This document shows positions 1 to 8,640 of a stretch of 32,495 nt of DNA, in pieces. The first letter of the stretch is position 1, and every line of letters starts with the position of its first letter. The DNA is from JAVBPB01 sp031549965 (GTDB taxonomy: Bacteria; Bacillota; Clostridia; Lachnospirales; Lachnospiraceae): the NCBI GenBank assembly GCA_031549965.1, contig JAVBPB010000024.1, forward strand, positions 1 to 32,495, written 5' to 3'. The position numbers and the translations under genes were made by a program. The notes under the pieces were generated by a model that was not told the DNA's origin, made no database searches, and saw only the letters and a list, made by a program, of their open reading frames with translations.

Positions 1-288
1 CTATAGATCAAAATTATTTTTTACCATAAAGTATGTCAAAACATCTATGTAATCTAATTTTTTAGCATCACAAACCTCAAATATTTGTGTAAGCGTATCG
101 TCCTTCATTACAAAGTTCCTATAGTAATTAAATTCTTCTATAAATTTATTGTTATTAGATTTGTATGAGTGTAAAAAACTTAACTCAGCGACAATAAGTA
201 AAACAATTAAAATTATAATGAAAATAAATCTAAGAATTGAATTTCTTTCCCTTTTAAATACTCTCCTATTAAAAATAATATCAAACAC
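1..288 (-). CDS. Small single-helix membrane protein, function unknown
   Basis: This 95-residue protein has a short basic N-terminus, one strongly hydrophobic segment at about residues 18-41, and then a polar tail of about 55 residues that should lie outside the membrane. The start ATG at 286-288 follows AAGAGGTG at a good distance. The TAG stop occupies bases 1-3 of the window, so what follows is not visible. The tail ends in the phrase DVLTYFMVKNNFDL. A one-helix anchor followed by such a tail could be the front of a longer cell-wall enzyme cut short by a stop codon, or a complete small protein; the sequence here cannot decide. I do not recognise the family. It lies downstream of the LCP gene in the same direction, separated by a hairpin and a possible promoter of its own. 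Confidence 0.7.
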   Translation of the reverse strand: MFDIIFNRRVFKRERNSILRFIFIIILIVLLIVAELSFLHSYKSNNNKFIEEFNYYRNFVMKDDTLTQIFEVCDAKKLDYIDVLTYFMVKNNFDL

Positions 289-313
289 CTCTTAATATTA
301 AAGCTACATGTAC

Positions 314-319
314 ATTATA
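314..319 (-). promoter_or_regulatory. Possible -10 element before the 95-residue membrane protein
   Basis: The minus strand reads TATAAT here, 26 bases upstream of the start codon of the small membrane protein. No convincing -35 hexamer lies 16-18 bases further up, so this is only a candidate promoter. Its position after the hairpin at 353-395 suggests that the small gene can be transcribed separately from the LCP gene. Confidence 0.35.
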
Positions 320-352
320 TGTTTTAATTCTATATTTAGAACTAAAATAATG

Positions 353-395
353 GGCTGTTTGCTAAGAAAGAGGTAAACTTATCTTAGTAACAGCC
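353..395 (-). terminator. Hairpin downstream of the LCP gene, possible terminator
   Basis: The arms GGCTGTT..CTAAGA (353-367) and TCTTAG.AACAGCC (382-395) can pair over 13 base pairs with a small mismatch in the middle, leaving a 14-base loop. It sits just after the LCP stop codon in the direction of transcription. There is no clean run of T on the minus strand after the second arm, so termination is an inference. The arm TTTGCTAAG also occurs in the hairpin at 14320-14353. Confidence 0.45.
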
Positions 396-434
396 TTAAA
401 TATTGAGATATATGAAAAAACTGACTTCACTAAA

Positions 435-1649
435 TTACTGATTTACAATAATTTCTTCCGTAGCATTATCGGCAGTAATTTCTTCCTCACCATATATAAA
501 TTTATGCAACTCATCTGTATTAAGCTTAATATCAGGTACTAATACCCTCATTGTACGTACATATTTATCCTGATAACCATTATCAACAGGTATTCTAAAA
601 GTTTCAATTTCTGTTGCTCCAAGTGTTAAAACAGTTGTAGCATAGCTGATTATATCATTAGTAAGCATATTTGTTTTTATTTGTGGAATTATATAATTAA
701 CTGTTTCAACCATTTTAGTTATGCTTGAAGATTTATATTTATTAAATAATGCTGTAATAACCTTTTGATGTCTGTTTGTTCTTTCAAAATCAGAATTACC
801 TACATGTCTTACACGGGCATAACCAAGTGCCTGATTGCCGTTTAAGGTTTGAAGGCCCTCCACAACATTACGATATGCAGGATTTGATATATAATTAGTT
901 CTGTTAAGATATCTTGCTTCAGCTCCTGTTAATTTAATATCTACTCCACCAAGCTTATCAATTAATGTTTCAAAACTTGTAAAATTAACTAATGCATATC
1001 CATCAATTTTTATGTCAAAGTTTTTCTCAATTGTTTCAATAAGTAATGGAGCACCACCACTGCCGTAGGAAGAATTAATTTTATTATCTTTATATCCTGG
1101 TATTTGAACATAAGTGTCACGCATAATAGATGTTAATTTTAAAGCTTTTTGCTTTTTGTTTATACTAGCTATTATAATAGCATCCGAACGCCCTCTTACA
1201 CCACCTTCAATATTCTCTTCACCTAATAAGAGTATATTGATTACGTTACTATCTAAACGAGGCCCATCAATATTATTTACATTTGAAATATCAATATCCT
1301 CTGGATTAACCACTTCAATATCTGGATCTAGTTCATCAACGTCAAATATTTCTTCCTGAGTAATAATTTCTTCAGGATTTTCATGATTTAATTTATTTAG
1401 CATACTGTAAATATAAATAACACTGCCTAAACCTATTACTAAAACTAATGAAAATACTATAGAAACAACCTTAGTCCATAAAGGCATCTTTTTAAACCAT
1501 GACACCTTTTTAGGTTGATTATTAACATGCTGATTTTCTATTTTTGGTGGTTCTATATTTTCAGTATTTTGTTTTTGCTCATCTTGTTCAAGCCGCAATA
1601 ATTCTTGTTCAAGTTCTTTTCTAACACTTTCTAAATCTTCTGTATTCAT
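435..1649 (-). CDS. LytR-CpsA-Psr (LCP) family cell-wall polymer ligase
   Basis: LCP proteins sit in the membrane and transfer undecaprenyl-linked polymers, such as teichoic acids or capsule, onto peptidoglycan outside the cell. This 404-residue protein begins with a charged cytoplasmic tail of about 57 residues, rich in Glu and Gln, followed by one membrane helix at about 58-81 and an acidic linker. The LCP domain starts near residue 137 with NILLLGEE. Its conserved pieces are visible: GRSDAIIIASI (153-163), SIMRDTYVQIPG (174-185), INSSYGSGG (191-199), and YARVRH..SDFERTNRHQKVI near 278-298, which carries the arginines that bind the lipid pyrophosphate. The start ATG follows GGAGAAG. The gene lies 41 bases downstream of the CapA-like gene and is probably co-transcribed with it. 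The family is certain; the polymer is unknown. Confidence 0.93.
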   Translation of the reverse strand: MNTEDLESVRKELEQELLRLEQDEQKQNTENIEPPKIENQHVNNQPKKVSWFKKMPLWTKVVSIVFSLVLVIGLGSVIYIYSMLNKLNHENPEEIITQEEIFDVDELDPDIEVVNPEDIDISNVNNIDGPRLDSNVINILLLGEENIEGGVRGRSDAIIIASINKKQKALKLTSIMRDTYVQIPGYKDNKINSSYGSGGAPLLIETIEKNFDIKIDGYALVNFTSFETLIDKLGGVDIKLTGAEARYLNRTNYISNPAYRNVVEGLQTLNGNQALGYARVRHVGNSDFERTNRHQKVITALFNKYKSSSITKMVETVNYIIPQIKTNMLTNDIISYATTVLTLGATEIETFRIPVDNGYQDKYVRTMRVLVPDIKLNTDELHKFIYGEEEITADNATEEIIVNQ

Positions 1650-1690
1650 TCATTCTTCTCCAATCACATCTTTGTAAAAATACAAATACA

Positions 1691-2893
1691 TTAATCAACC
1701 TTTTGATGTATATAACCAAAACTGTCTACATCAATATTATACGAAATAGTTTTGATATATTCAAGAAAATCTTTTATTTTTTTATCATCTTTTACAAAAT
1801 CCGTTAGTCCGTTTTCAGTATAGCATGGAATAATTCTAGGTATGATTTCATTGTTTGAATCAATTTCAAAATTTAATACAGCAGTTTTAGAAATAGAATT
1901 ATAAAAAATAAAGTTTCCAAGACTATAAATTATAGGTTTATTTTTATAAAACTCTATTCCCTGTAGTACATGAGGATGAGAGCCAATTATTATGTCTGCA
2001 CCAGCATCAATATATTGCTTTGCAAGGCTTCTTTGATATTCTTCTGGGTATTCATTTCTTTCTATTCCCCAGTGCACATATACAATCACAAAGTCATTAG
2101 CTAACTTTGCTTCTTTAATATCAATTAATAAGTTGGTTGGATCATAAGTCGTTGATAGACCAGCTCTATCTTTAGATGCATTCCAATCTGCAACTGGTAT
2201 TACTCTTGATGAACCTAATATAGCTATTTTTTTATTATTTATATTAAATACACTTGATTTTCTGGCTTCACTAATATTATTACCTGCTCCAACATAGCTT
2301 ATTTCGTTATTAGTTAATGATTTTAATGTATCTTCAAGTGCAATTACCCCATAGTCTAAAGTATGATTATTGGCAAGAGTAACAATATCTATATCCATAT
2401 CTTTTAAAAAGTGGGTGAAACTTTCTTTGACTCTGAAAGTAAACTGCTTATTTTCCATTGGCTGACCATTACTGCTAAATGGAAATTCCTGATTTACCAT
2501 TGTAATATCAGAGTTTATAAAAAGGTTTTGTATATCTTTTGATATAACTGCGTCAATTCCTTTGTTACTTAATATGGTTTGAATAATTTCTGAAAAATAA
2601 ACATCCCCGGTAAAACTAATGTTAATGTTATTTGTATTGTTTTTATCAGTATTACTTTCGATTACATCAGAAATAGTTGTTTCAGTAGTATTTTCTGTAT
2701 TTTGAAGTGTACTATTCTCTATATTTTCAACTGTAGCATTTAATTTAGTTTCAGTAGTAATTTCTTTTGAAGGCTCAATAATGTTTTCGTTATTAGAATT
2801 CATCTTTAATAATAAAGCTATTAATAGTAGAAAAGAAAAAACTATAATAGAAACAAAGAACGTTATTAAAAAGTATTTTACTAACTTTTTCAT
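1691..2893 (-). CDS. CapA-like membrane-anchored metallophosphoesterase-fold protein
   Basis: This 400-residue protein belongs to the CapA (PGA_cap) family, named after the poly-gamma-glutamate capsule protein but often of unknown role in Firmicutes. One membrane helix spans about 8-30, followed by a low-complexity linker rich in Thr, Asn and Glu (about 31-90). The catalytic-type fold begins with NISFTGDVYF (91-100) and continues with VNQEFPFS, LANNHTLDYG, VYVHWGIE, GSHPHVLQG and YSLGNFIFY, the usual metal-site motifs of the family. The start ATG is preceded by AGGAG. There are no neighbouring capB/capC synthesis genes, so poly-glutamate capsule production is not supported; a role in envelope polymer handling together with the adjacent LCP protein is an inference. 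Confidence 0.9.
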   Translation of the reverse strand: MKKLVKYFLITFFVSIIVFSFLLLIALLLKMNSNNENIIEPSKEITTETKLNATVENIENSTLQNTENTTETTISDVIESNTDKNNTNNINISFTGDVYFSEIIQTILSNKGIDAVISKDIQNLFINSDITMVNQEFPFSSNGQPMENKQFTFRVKESFTHFLKDMDIDIVTLANNHTLDYGVIALEDTLKSLTNNEISYVGAGNNISEARKSSVFNINNKKIAILGSSRVIPVADWNASKDRAGLSTTYDPTNLLIDIKEAKLANDFVIVYVHWGIERNEYPEEYQRSLAKQYIDAGADIIIGSHPHVLQGIEFYKNKPIIYSLGNFIFYNSISKTAVLNFEIDSNNEIIPRIIPCYTENGLTDFVKDDKKIKDFLEYIKTISYNIDVDSFGYIHQKVD

Positions 2894-2908
2894 AATGACT
2901 CCTTTTTA

Positions 2909-4366
2909 TTAGTAATTTATAAATGATTCTAATACCTTTAATAAAAATTTGTAAACATTTTGAGTGGATGAAATGCTTAATCTTTCATCCGGAGTATGAA
3001 TATCTAAGGCATTTGGTCCAAATGATATTATATCTAAGCCTTTGATTTTATTGGATAGTATACCACATTCCAAACCAGCATGTATGGCAGTAAAAACAGG
3101 CTCAATATTATAAAGTTCTTTATATACATCTTTTATTAATTCTCTAAGAGTTGAATCAGGATTATACTCCCATTCCGGATAATCACCAGAAACACTATAA
3201 TTTCCCCCAAGTGCTCTTACCAAATAAGATATTTTATCAGAAAGGTACCCTTTGTATGAACCTATAGAACTTCTAACTGAAAATGTCATAACTATACAAT
3301 TATCTTCTAGTCTCAATATTCCTATATTTAAAGAACTTTCCACTAATCCTTCTATATCCAGACTCATTTTTTCTATACCATTTGGAATAGCTGTAAAAAG
3401 TAATAAAAATTTATTATATGAATCACTGGTTAAAACATCAAAGGTAGATTTTTTATCTTTTGTTGCTGTAATTTTTAAATTAGAATCACTAATCCTGTAT
3501 TCTTTTTGATACATTTGATTATATTTTTCTATCAATTCAATTAATTTATCTTCTGCTTCTTCGTCTATTACTATCTCTAAGTATGCTTCTCTTGGTATAG
3601 CATTATCTTTTAATCCGCCCCAAATATTATTTATCCAAAATTTTATGTCCTTTTGTAAATCTAACATTAAGCGTGATAATAATATTATGGCATTTGCACG
3701 GTATTTATCAATCTCTGCACCAGAATGTCCACCTTTTAAACCAGAAATATTTATTTTGTACTTTAATCCTGTGATACTTTGGGTTTCATATGGAAGTTTT
3801 AATACGGAAGTATTACCACCTGCACAGCTTGTTAGGAATATACCTTCGTCGTCAGAGTCTATATTTAGCATATATTTCCCCAAAAGGTTAATTGGTTCAA
3901 ATGCAGCCGCACCAAGCATACCTATCTCTTCATCAACTGTAAAAATCACTTCAAGTCTTGGGTGTAATATATTATCTGATTCTAAAATTGCAAATGCATA
4001 TGCCATAGCAATACCATCATCAGCTCCTAAAGTAGTATCTTGTGCATGAATATAATCTCCATCTATTCTAAGTCTAATTGGGTCTTTTGTAAAATCATGG
4101 TTACTGTTTAAATTTTTCTCACATACCATATCCATATGACCTTGAATTATAACAGTTGGAAGATTTTCATATCCTTTTGAAGCTGGTTTTATTATTACAA
4201 TGTTTAAAGCAGAATCCTGATAGCATTCCAAATTATGTTTTTTAGCAAATTCAACACAATAATCACTGATTCTTTTTACATCTCTTGAACCTCTTGGTAT
4301 TTGACTTACCTCTTCAAAATAATAAAATACTCGTTTAGGTTCTAAATCATTTAATACATTTCCCAT
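2909..4366 (-). CDS. pepD: Aminoacyl-histidine dipeptidase (M20C, PepD)
   Basis: PepD-type enzymes are cytoplasmic zinc peptidases that split Xaa-His and other dipeptides. The 485-residue length fits the family. The two-metal site motifs are in order: IIQGHMDMVCEK (metal His and Asp), LGADDGIAMAYA (bridging Asp), FTVDEEIGMLGA (catalytic and metal Glu), NIDSDDEG (metal Asp), and near the C-terminus HAGLECGIL and GPNALDIHTPDE, which supplies the last His. A lid domain is inserted in the middle, as in other M20 peptidases. ATG at 4364-4366 follows AGAGGTG. The gene lies 17 bases after UPF0210 and 15 bases before the CapA-like gene, so it sits inside an operon-like run with no obvious shared pathway. 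Confidence 0.93.
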   Translation of the reverse strand: MGNVLNDLEPKRVFYYFEEVSQIPRGSRDVKRISDYCVEFAKKHNLECYQDSALNIVIIKPASKGYENLPTVIIQGHMDMVCEKNLNSNHDFTKDPIRLRIDGDYIHAQDTTLGADDGIAMAYAFAILESDNILHPRLEVIFTVDEEIGMLGAAAFEPINLLGKYMLNIDSDDEGIFLTSCAGGNTSVLKLPYETQSITGLKYKINISGLKGGHSGAEIDKYRANAIILLSRLMLDLQKDIKFWINNIWGGLKDNAIPREAYLEIVIDEEAEDKLIELIEKYNQMYQKEYRISDSNLKITATKDKKSTFDVLTSDSYNKFLLLFTAIPNGIEKMSLDIEGLVESSLNIGILRLEDNCIVMTFSVRSSIGSYKGYLSDKISYLVRALGGNYSVSGDYPEWEYNPDSTLRELIKDVYKELYNIEPVFTAIHAGLECGILSNKIKGLDIISFGPNALDIHTPDERLSISSTQNVYKFLLKVLESFINY

Positions 4367-4383
4367 ATTACACCTCTATATTT

Positions 4384-5748
4384 TTAGTTTTTAAAACTGT
4401 GAATCGGAGCAGGTATTCTTCCACCACGATTTATAAAATTATCGCATGAAAATGGATTTACAGGCATAACCGGAGCGTATCCAAGTAAGCCTCCAAATTC
4501 AACTATATCTCCTACACCTTTACCAATTACTGGAATTATTCTTACAGCAGTAGTTTTTTGGTTGATCATTCCAATTGCCATTTCGTCCGCAATTATTCCT
4601 GAAATAGTTGTAGCTTTAGTATCCCCAGGAATTGCAATCATATCTAATCCAACAGAACATACACAAGTCATAGCTTCTAGTTTTTCTAAGGTTAAGGCTC
4701 CTTTTTGTACAGCATTAATCATTCCCTGATCTTCACTAACTGGAATAAATGCACCGCTTAATCCCCCAACATATGAAGAAGCCATAACACCGCCTTTTTT
4801 AACTTGATCATTTAATAAGGCAAGTGCGGCTGTAGTACCGGGAGCTCCTGCGTATTCAAGTCCTATTTCTTCCAAAATCTCTGCAACACTATCGCCAACA
4901 GCAGGTGTAGGTGCTAAAGAAAGATCTATTATTCCAAAAGGAATATTAAGTCTTTTTGAGGCTTCCTGAGCTACTAACTGACCAACACGTGTTACCTTAA
5001 AAGCTGTTTTTTTAATAGTTTCGCAAAGTGTTCCAAAATCTTTTCCTCTTACACTTTCTAAAGCTCTTTTTACAACTCCGGGCCCACTTACCCCAACGTT
5101 TATAATTGCATCTGCTTCTGTGACACCATGAAAAGCACCTGCCATAAATGGATTATCATCAGGTGCATTACAAAATACAACCAATTTAGCACACCCAAGA
5201 GAATCTCTGTCCTTGGTTAATTCTGCTGACTGCAAAATAATTTCTCCCAGTAACTTAACTGCATCCATGTCAATACCGGTTTTTGTGGAACCTACATTAA
5301 CCGAACTGCAAACTCTGTCAGTAACTGAAAGTGCTTTTGGAATTGATAAAATTAAATTTTTGTCACTGGTAGTCATACCTTTAGATACTAATGCTGAATA
5401 TCCACCAATAAAATTAACACCAACCTCTTTAGCTGCTCTGTCAAGAGTTTGAGCTATAGTTACATAGTCATCTGGTGTTTTGCATGCAGCACTTCCTACT
5501 AAAGCAATTGGGGTTACTGATATTCTTTTATTAACTATTGGTATTCCATATTCTCTTTCAATAGCTTTTCCTGTTGAAACTAAATCTTTAGCTGTAGTTG
5601 TAATTTTATTATATATATTTTCGTTTAATTTATTTAAATCAGAATCACTACAATCTAAAAGGCTAATTCCAAGTGTTATAGTTCTAACATCTAAATTTTC
5701 CTGTTCAATCATTTGATTTGTTTCAATGACTTCAAACATATTTATCAT
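4384..5748 (-). CDS. UPF0210 / DUF711 (PFL-fold) family protein
   Basis: This is a conserved protein of unknown activity whose fold is related to pyruvate formate-lyase. It has 454 residues if started at the ATG at 5746-5748 (MINMFEVIE), the usual beginning for the family, and this ATG has GTGAGGT ten bases upstream. A longer reading from a TTG at 5775 adds nine residues but lacks a ribosome site. Typical features are RTITLGISLLDC near the N-terminus, the glycine-rich segment GVSGPGVVKRALES, and GAPGTTAALALLND with GGLSGAFIPVSED towards the C-terminus. It directly follows the small ACT protein, a pairing seen in many Firmicutes, which suggests that the ACT protein senses a ligand for it. The ligand and reaction are not known. 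Confidence 0.92.
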   Translation of the reverse strand: MINMFEVIETNQMIEQENLDVRTITLGISLLDCSDSDLNKLNENIYNKITTTAKDLVSTGKAIEREYGIPIVNKRISVTPIALVGSAACKTPDDYVTIAQTLDRAAKEVGVNFIGGYSALVSKGMTTSDKNLILSIPKALSVTDRVCSSVNVGSTKTGIDMDAVKLLGEIILQSAELTKDRDSLGCAKLVVFCNAPDDNPFMAGAFHGVTEADAIINVGVSGPGVVKRALESVRGKDFGTLCETIKKTAFKVTRVGQLVAQEASKRLNIPFGIIDLSLAPTPAVGDSVAEILEEIGLEYAGAPGTTAALALLNDQVKKGGVMASSYVGGLSGAFIPVSEDQGMINAVQKGALTLEKLEAMTCVCSVGLDMIAIPGDTKATTISGIIADEMAIGMINQKTTAVRIIPVIGKGVGDIVEFGGLLGYAPVMPVNPFSCDNFINRGGRIPAPIHSFKN

Positions 5749-5803
5749 AATATATTGTACCTCACTTTTATTCAAAATATTTTTAACTCAACTATCTAAA
5801 CTA

Positions 5804-6076
5804 TTAAATTCTGTGCATTTTATTAAAAATATCTTCATGCTGGAATCTAATATTTACTCCAATCTCTTCACCGATTTGCTCTAGTTCATTAGCTAATTGA
5901 TCGAAATCTTTGGATGATTGATTAATATCAACTATCATCATCATATTAAAAAATTCTTGAACAATTGTTTGAGATATATCAAGGATATTTACACGATTAT
6001 TTGCTAAATATGTACATACCTTTGCAATAATACCAACACTGTCTTTTCCAACTACTGAAATAATTGTTTTTTTCAT
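5804..6076 (-). CDS. ACT domain protein, UPF0237 family
   Basis: This 90-residue protein is essentially one ACT domain, a small fold that binds amino acids or similar ligands and normally acts as a dimer. The opening KTIISVVGKDSVGIIAKVC is the characteristic first strand-loop-helix with its ligand-binding glycines, followed by NRVNILDISQTIVQEFF in the second strand and helix. ATG at 6074-6076 follows TAGGAGG at ideal spacing. The gene sits 30 bases after walJ and 55 bases before the UPF0210 ATG. It has no enzymatic domain of its own, so a regulatory role for the adjacent UPF0210 protein is the most economical guess. Confidence 0.92.
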   Translation of the reverse strand: MKKTIISVVGKDSVGIIAKVCTYLANNRVNILDISQTIVQEFFNMMMIVDINQSSKDFDQLANELEQIGEEIGVNIRFQHEDIFNKMHRI

Positions 6077-6106
6077 AAAATCCTCCTAAATGACTTTTTT
6101 ATATAT

Positions 6107-6901
6107 TTATATTACTATCAGTTCCGATGGCATTTCTCTTTTTGCAACCTTTAGACTGAAATCTTTTAAACCATAAGAGCTTCCTTCTTCAATTTCAAGA
6201 AGAACTGTTTCATATGCAAGAGATTCATAATTGTTTTCTTTACTAAGATGTCCCAAAATAACATGCTTAAGTTTATTATGAAGTAATTTACATATTAATT
6301 TCCCTGAATTTTCATTTGATAAGTGTCCTCTGTCTCCTAATATTCTTTGCTTTAAATAATATGGGTAAGGACCAACCTCAAGCATTCTTATGTCATGATT
6401 AGCTTCTAGGAATAGTATATCTGAATTGCTTAACTTTGATACAATATAATCATCAAACTTGCCAAGATCTGTGGCAAATCCAATTTTTTTGTCTTCAAAT
6501 TGTAAAGTATAGCATACAGGATTACTTGCATCATGGGATATGCTAAATGGCTCAACTAATATTTCATCTATATTAAATGAAAAATCCGGCTCAATAATAT
6601 GTATTAATCCATCAGGAATACGTCCGACGCTTTGGTATCTTAAAAATGAAGAAACCGTTTCAGCAGTAGCATAAATAGGTGTACCATATCTTCTTGCAAG
6701 CACACCTACGCCACTTATATGATCAGAATGTTCATGTGTAATTAAAATTCCATTCAAATCTTTTGGATTAATACCAATTTCCAAAAGTCCGCTTTCTACT
6801 TTTTTACCGCTAATTCCGGCATCAATTAATAAATGTGTGTTATTTGAACCAACATATATACAGTTTCCGCTGCTTCCGCTGGCTATACTACATAAATTCA
6901 T
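6107..6901 (-). CDS. walJ: Metallo-beta-lactamase fold exonuclease-like protein WalJ/YycJ
   Basis: The 264-residue protein has the full metallo-beta-lactamase signature: a first-strand region SIASGSSGNC, then LLIDAG (24-29) and the metal-binding THEHSDH near 55-61. Later histidines and aspartates occur in SISHDASNP, FATDLGKFD, EANHD and ILGHLSKEN. The SIASGSSGNC start and overall length match the YycJ/WalJ branch, which in Bacillus has been linked to DNA mismatch repair and is encoded with the WalKR wall-stress system. No walK or walR gene is present here. A modest ribosome site, AGGATGAG, precedes the ATG, and the gene begins 13 bases after the GGDEF gene ends, so co-transcription is likely. 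Confidence 0.88.
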   Translation of the reverse strand: MNLCSIASGSSGNCIYVGSNNTHLLIDAGISGKKVESGLLEIGINPKDLNGILITHEHSDHISGVGVLARRYGTPIYATAETVSSFLRYQSVGRIPDGLIHIIEPDFSFNIDEILVEPFSISHDASNPVCYTLQFEDKKIGFATDLGKFDDYIVSKLSNSDILFLEANHDIRMLEVGPYPYYLKQRILGDRGHLSNENSGKLICKLLHNKLKHVILGHLSKENNYESLAYETVLLEIEEGSSYGLKDFSLKVAKREMPSELIVI

Positions 6902-6914
6902 ATATTCTCATCCT

Positions 6915-8636
6915 TTATTTTAGCTTTACCTTAGCTCTTATTTCTTCGCTGTCAATTGTAATTCGGCCACGGCCATTTTGCTTTGAATAATACATGGCAT
7001 TATCTGCTCTATCTAGTAATTCACTTGGATTTTGGCAGATTTCAGGATATGATGTAATGCCAATACTAACATTAACATGAACAAGTTCTTTATTATGAAA
7101 AAGTTCTTTTTCTTTAATTTTGCAATGAATTTTATTTAAAATATCATAAGCTTCATTTAATTCTTTATTTGGCAAAAGAATAACAAACTCTTCACCACCA
7201 TATCTTCCTACAATACAATCATACTCTTTAACAATATCTTCAGATAATTTTGCTATTTCTTTTATAACAACATCACCAAACGGGTGTCCATAAGTATCAT
7301 TTACATTCTTAAATTTGTCAATATCATATAATGCTACCGATAAAGGCTTTTTATTAAGAATTGAATCATTTAAATGTTCATTATATAATTTAGTTAAATG
7401 TCCACGATTATAAATTCCCGTTAATCCATCTCTGATTGCCATATTTTCCATTTTTGAATAAAGTCTTGCGTTATCAATGGCAATTAAAAATTGGGATACA
7501 ATAGCTTCAAAGAAATTTATATTTTCAAAACAAGCTTCATTTGTATGTCCTACTACTAACACTCCAAAGGGCTCAGTATTTTTAACCAAAGGCAAAATAA
7601 GTAATGAGCCTAATTCATTGTTTTTAACAAAATCATATTTGTCATTAGTAACCTTATTATCAATAATTACTTTTTGAGAGCGGATTAACTCTTCAAAATA
7701 ATTCTTTTGAATGCATTCTTTAAAGTTTTGTAAATATGAAGAGTGTAATGTACATTGAATTTTATATGTAACTTTATTGTTGGATTGCTCATTGTGATCC
7801 ATATCATTCATTATTATTGAACATAAAACCGTACCAAAATAGCCTGATATAGAATCAATAATTAATTCCATTAAAGTCTCAATTTCTAATGATTTTGAAA
7901 CATATTTAAGTATTTCTGATTGGATTGTCATTTCAGCATTTGAACGATTAATTTTATTATATGCTACTTCTAGTTCTATTTTTTGAAGCCCTAATAATTC
8001 GTTTGCCTTTTTTATTTTTCGTTGATTTGCAATTAGTGCTTCGTTAGCTTTGTCTGAATTGCTAATAATACGTGCCTGAGTAAAAAGCTTTTCTGTATAT
8101 TCTTTTATTATTTCAGCAAAAACTGTTGAAATGCAATACGCTAAAACCACTATTATACCAACCAAAAAAAAGTATAATAAGCTTCTTTGTACCAGTTCGT
8201 TTTGAAAAATACATTTGAAGATAACAAAAAGTGTCACAGGTAAAGCTACATATAAAACATACGGTATTCTATAGTAAGAATCACATACATCAAATAAAAA
8301 AATGATTTCTATTAACAAGAATATATATATAGTTACAGCAATTGCAACAGAATAAGGATACATGTTATTATAAACCGAAAAATAAGCACAAGCAAATAAC
8401 TCAATAGTTCTAATTGTATACACAAGTCCTATTTTCTTATAAAAGTCATTCTTACTCAAAATCATATTTATCATATAAATTAATAAAAAAACGATCACCC
8501 AAAACATAGAGCCCATTGAGAGAGTACTAAATATAAAAGATAGCGAAAGCATGTATACAAGTACTATTAGTATTATGTAATTATGAACTTGTGAGAATTT
8601 CTTCTGAATAGATATCATTTTATCAAATTCAAACAT
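6915..8636 (-). CDS. Membrane GAF-GGDEF diguanylate cyclase
   Basis: This protein probably makes the second messenger cyclic di-GMP. I start it at the ATG at 8634-8636 (MFEFDKMISIQ, 573 residues) because GGAAGGAG lies just upstream; a longer frame from 8672 would overlap the previous gene and has no ribosome site. About six membrane helices fill residues 18-180. A coiled-coil-like stretch of about 50 residues follows, then a GAF-type sensor domain (about 235-390). The GGDEF domain opens with DGLTGIYNRGHL and carries YDIDKFKNVNDTYGH (metal Asp) and the active-site GGEEF at about 480-484. The inhibitory RxxD site is not intact: the matching place reads KEYD with one extra spacer residue, so product inhibition may be weak. 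Its start is four bases after the FtsA-like stop codon. Confidence 0.92.
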   Translation of the reverse strand: MFEFDKMISIQKKFSQVHNYIILIVLVYMLSLSFIFSTLSMGSMFWVIVFLLIYMINMILSKNDFYKKIGLVYTIRTIELFACAYFSVYNNMYPYSVAIAVTIYIFLLIEIIFLFDVCDSYYRIPYVLYVALPVTLFVIFKCIFQNELVQRSLLYFFLVGIIVVLAYCISTVFAEIIKEYTEKLFTQARIISNSDKANEALIANQRKIKKANELLGLQKIELEVAYNKINRSNAEMTIQSEILKYVSKSLEIETLMELIIDSISGYFGTVLCSIIMNDMDHNEQSNNKVTYKIQCTLHSSYLQNFKECIQKNYFEELIRSQKVIIDNKVTNDKYDFVKNNELGSLLILPLVKNTEPFGVLVVGHTNEACFENINFFEAIVSQFLIAIDNARLYSKMENMAIRDGLTGIYNRGHLTKLYNEHLNDSILNKKPLSVALYDIDKFKNVNDTYGHPFGDVVIKEIAKLSEDIVKEYDCIVGRYGGEEFVILLPNKELNEAYDILNKIHCKIKEKELFHNKELVHVNVSIGITSYPEICQNPSELLDRADNAMYYSKQNGRGRITIDSEEIRAKVKLK

Positions 8637-8640
8637 CTTG

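Noticed and set aside
2640..2800. Repetitive AT-rich stretch in the CapA-like gene as a phase-variable repeat
   Set aside because: It encodes a Thr/Asn/Glu-rich linker with varied codons and no long homopolymer or uniform unit that would slip.
3645..4049. A 134-codon plus-strand frame inside pepD (and similar frames inside recG, polA, larC, larB and UPF0210)
   Set aside because: These are antisense shadows of well-identified genes with no ribosome sites of their own.
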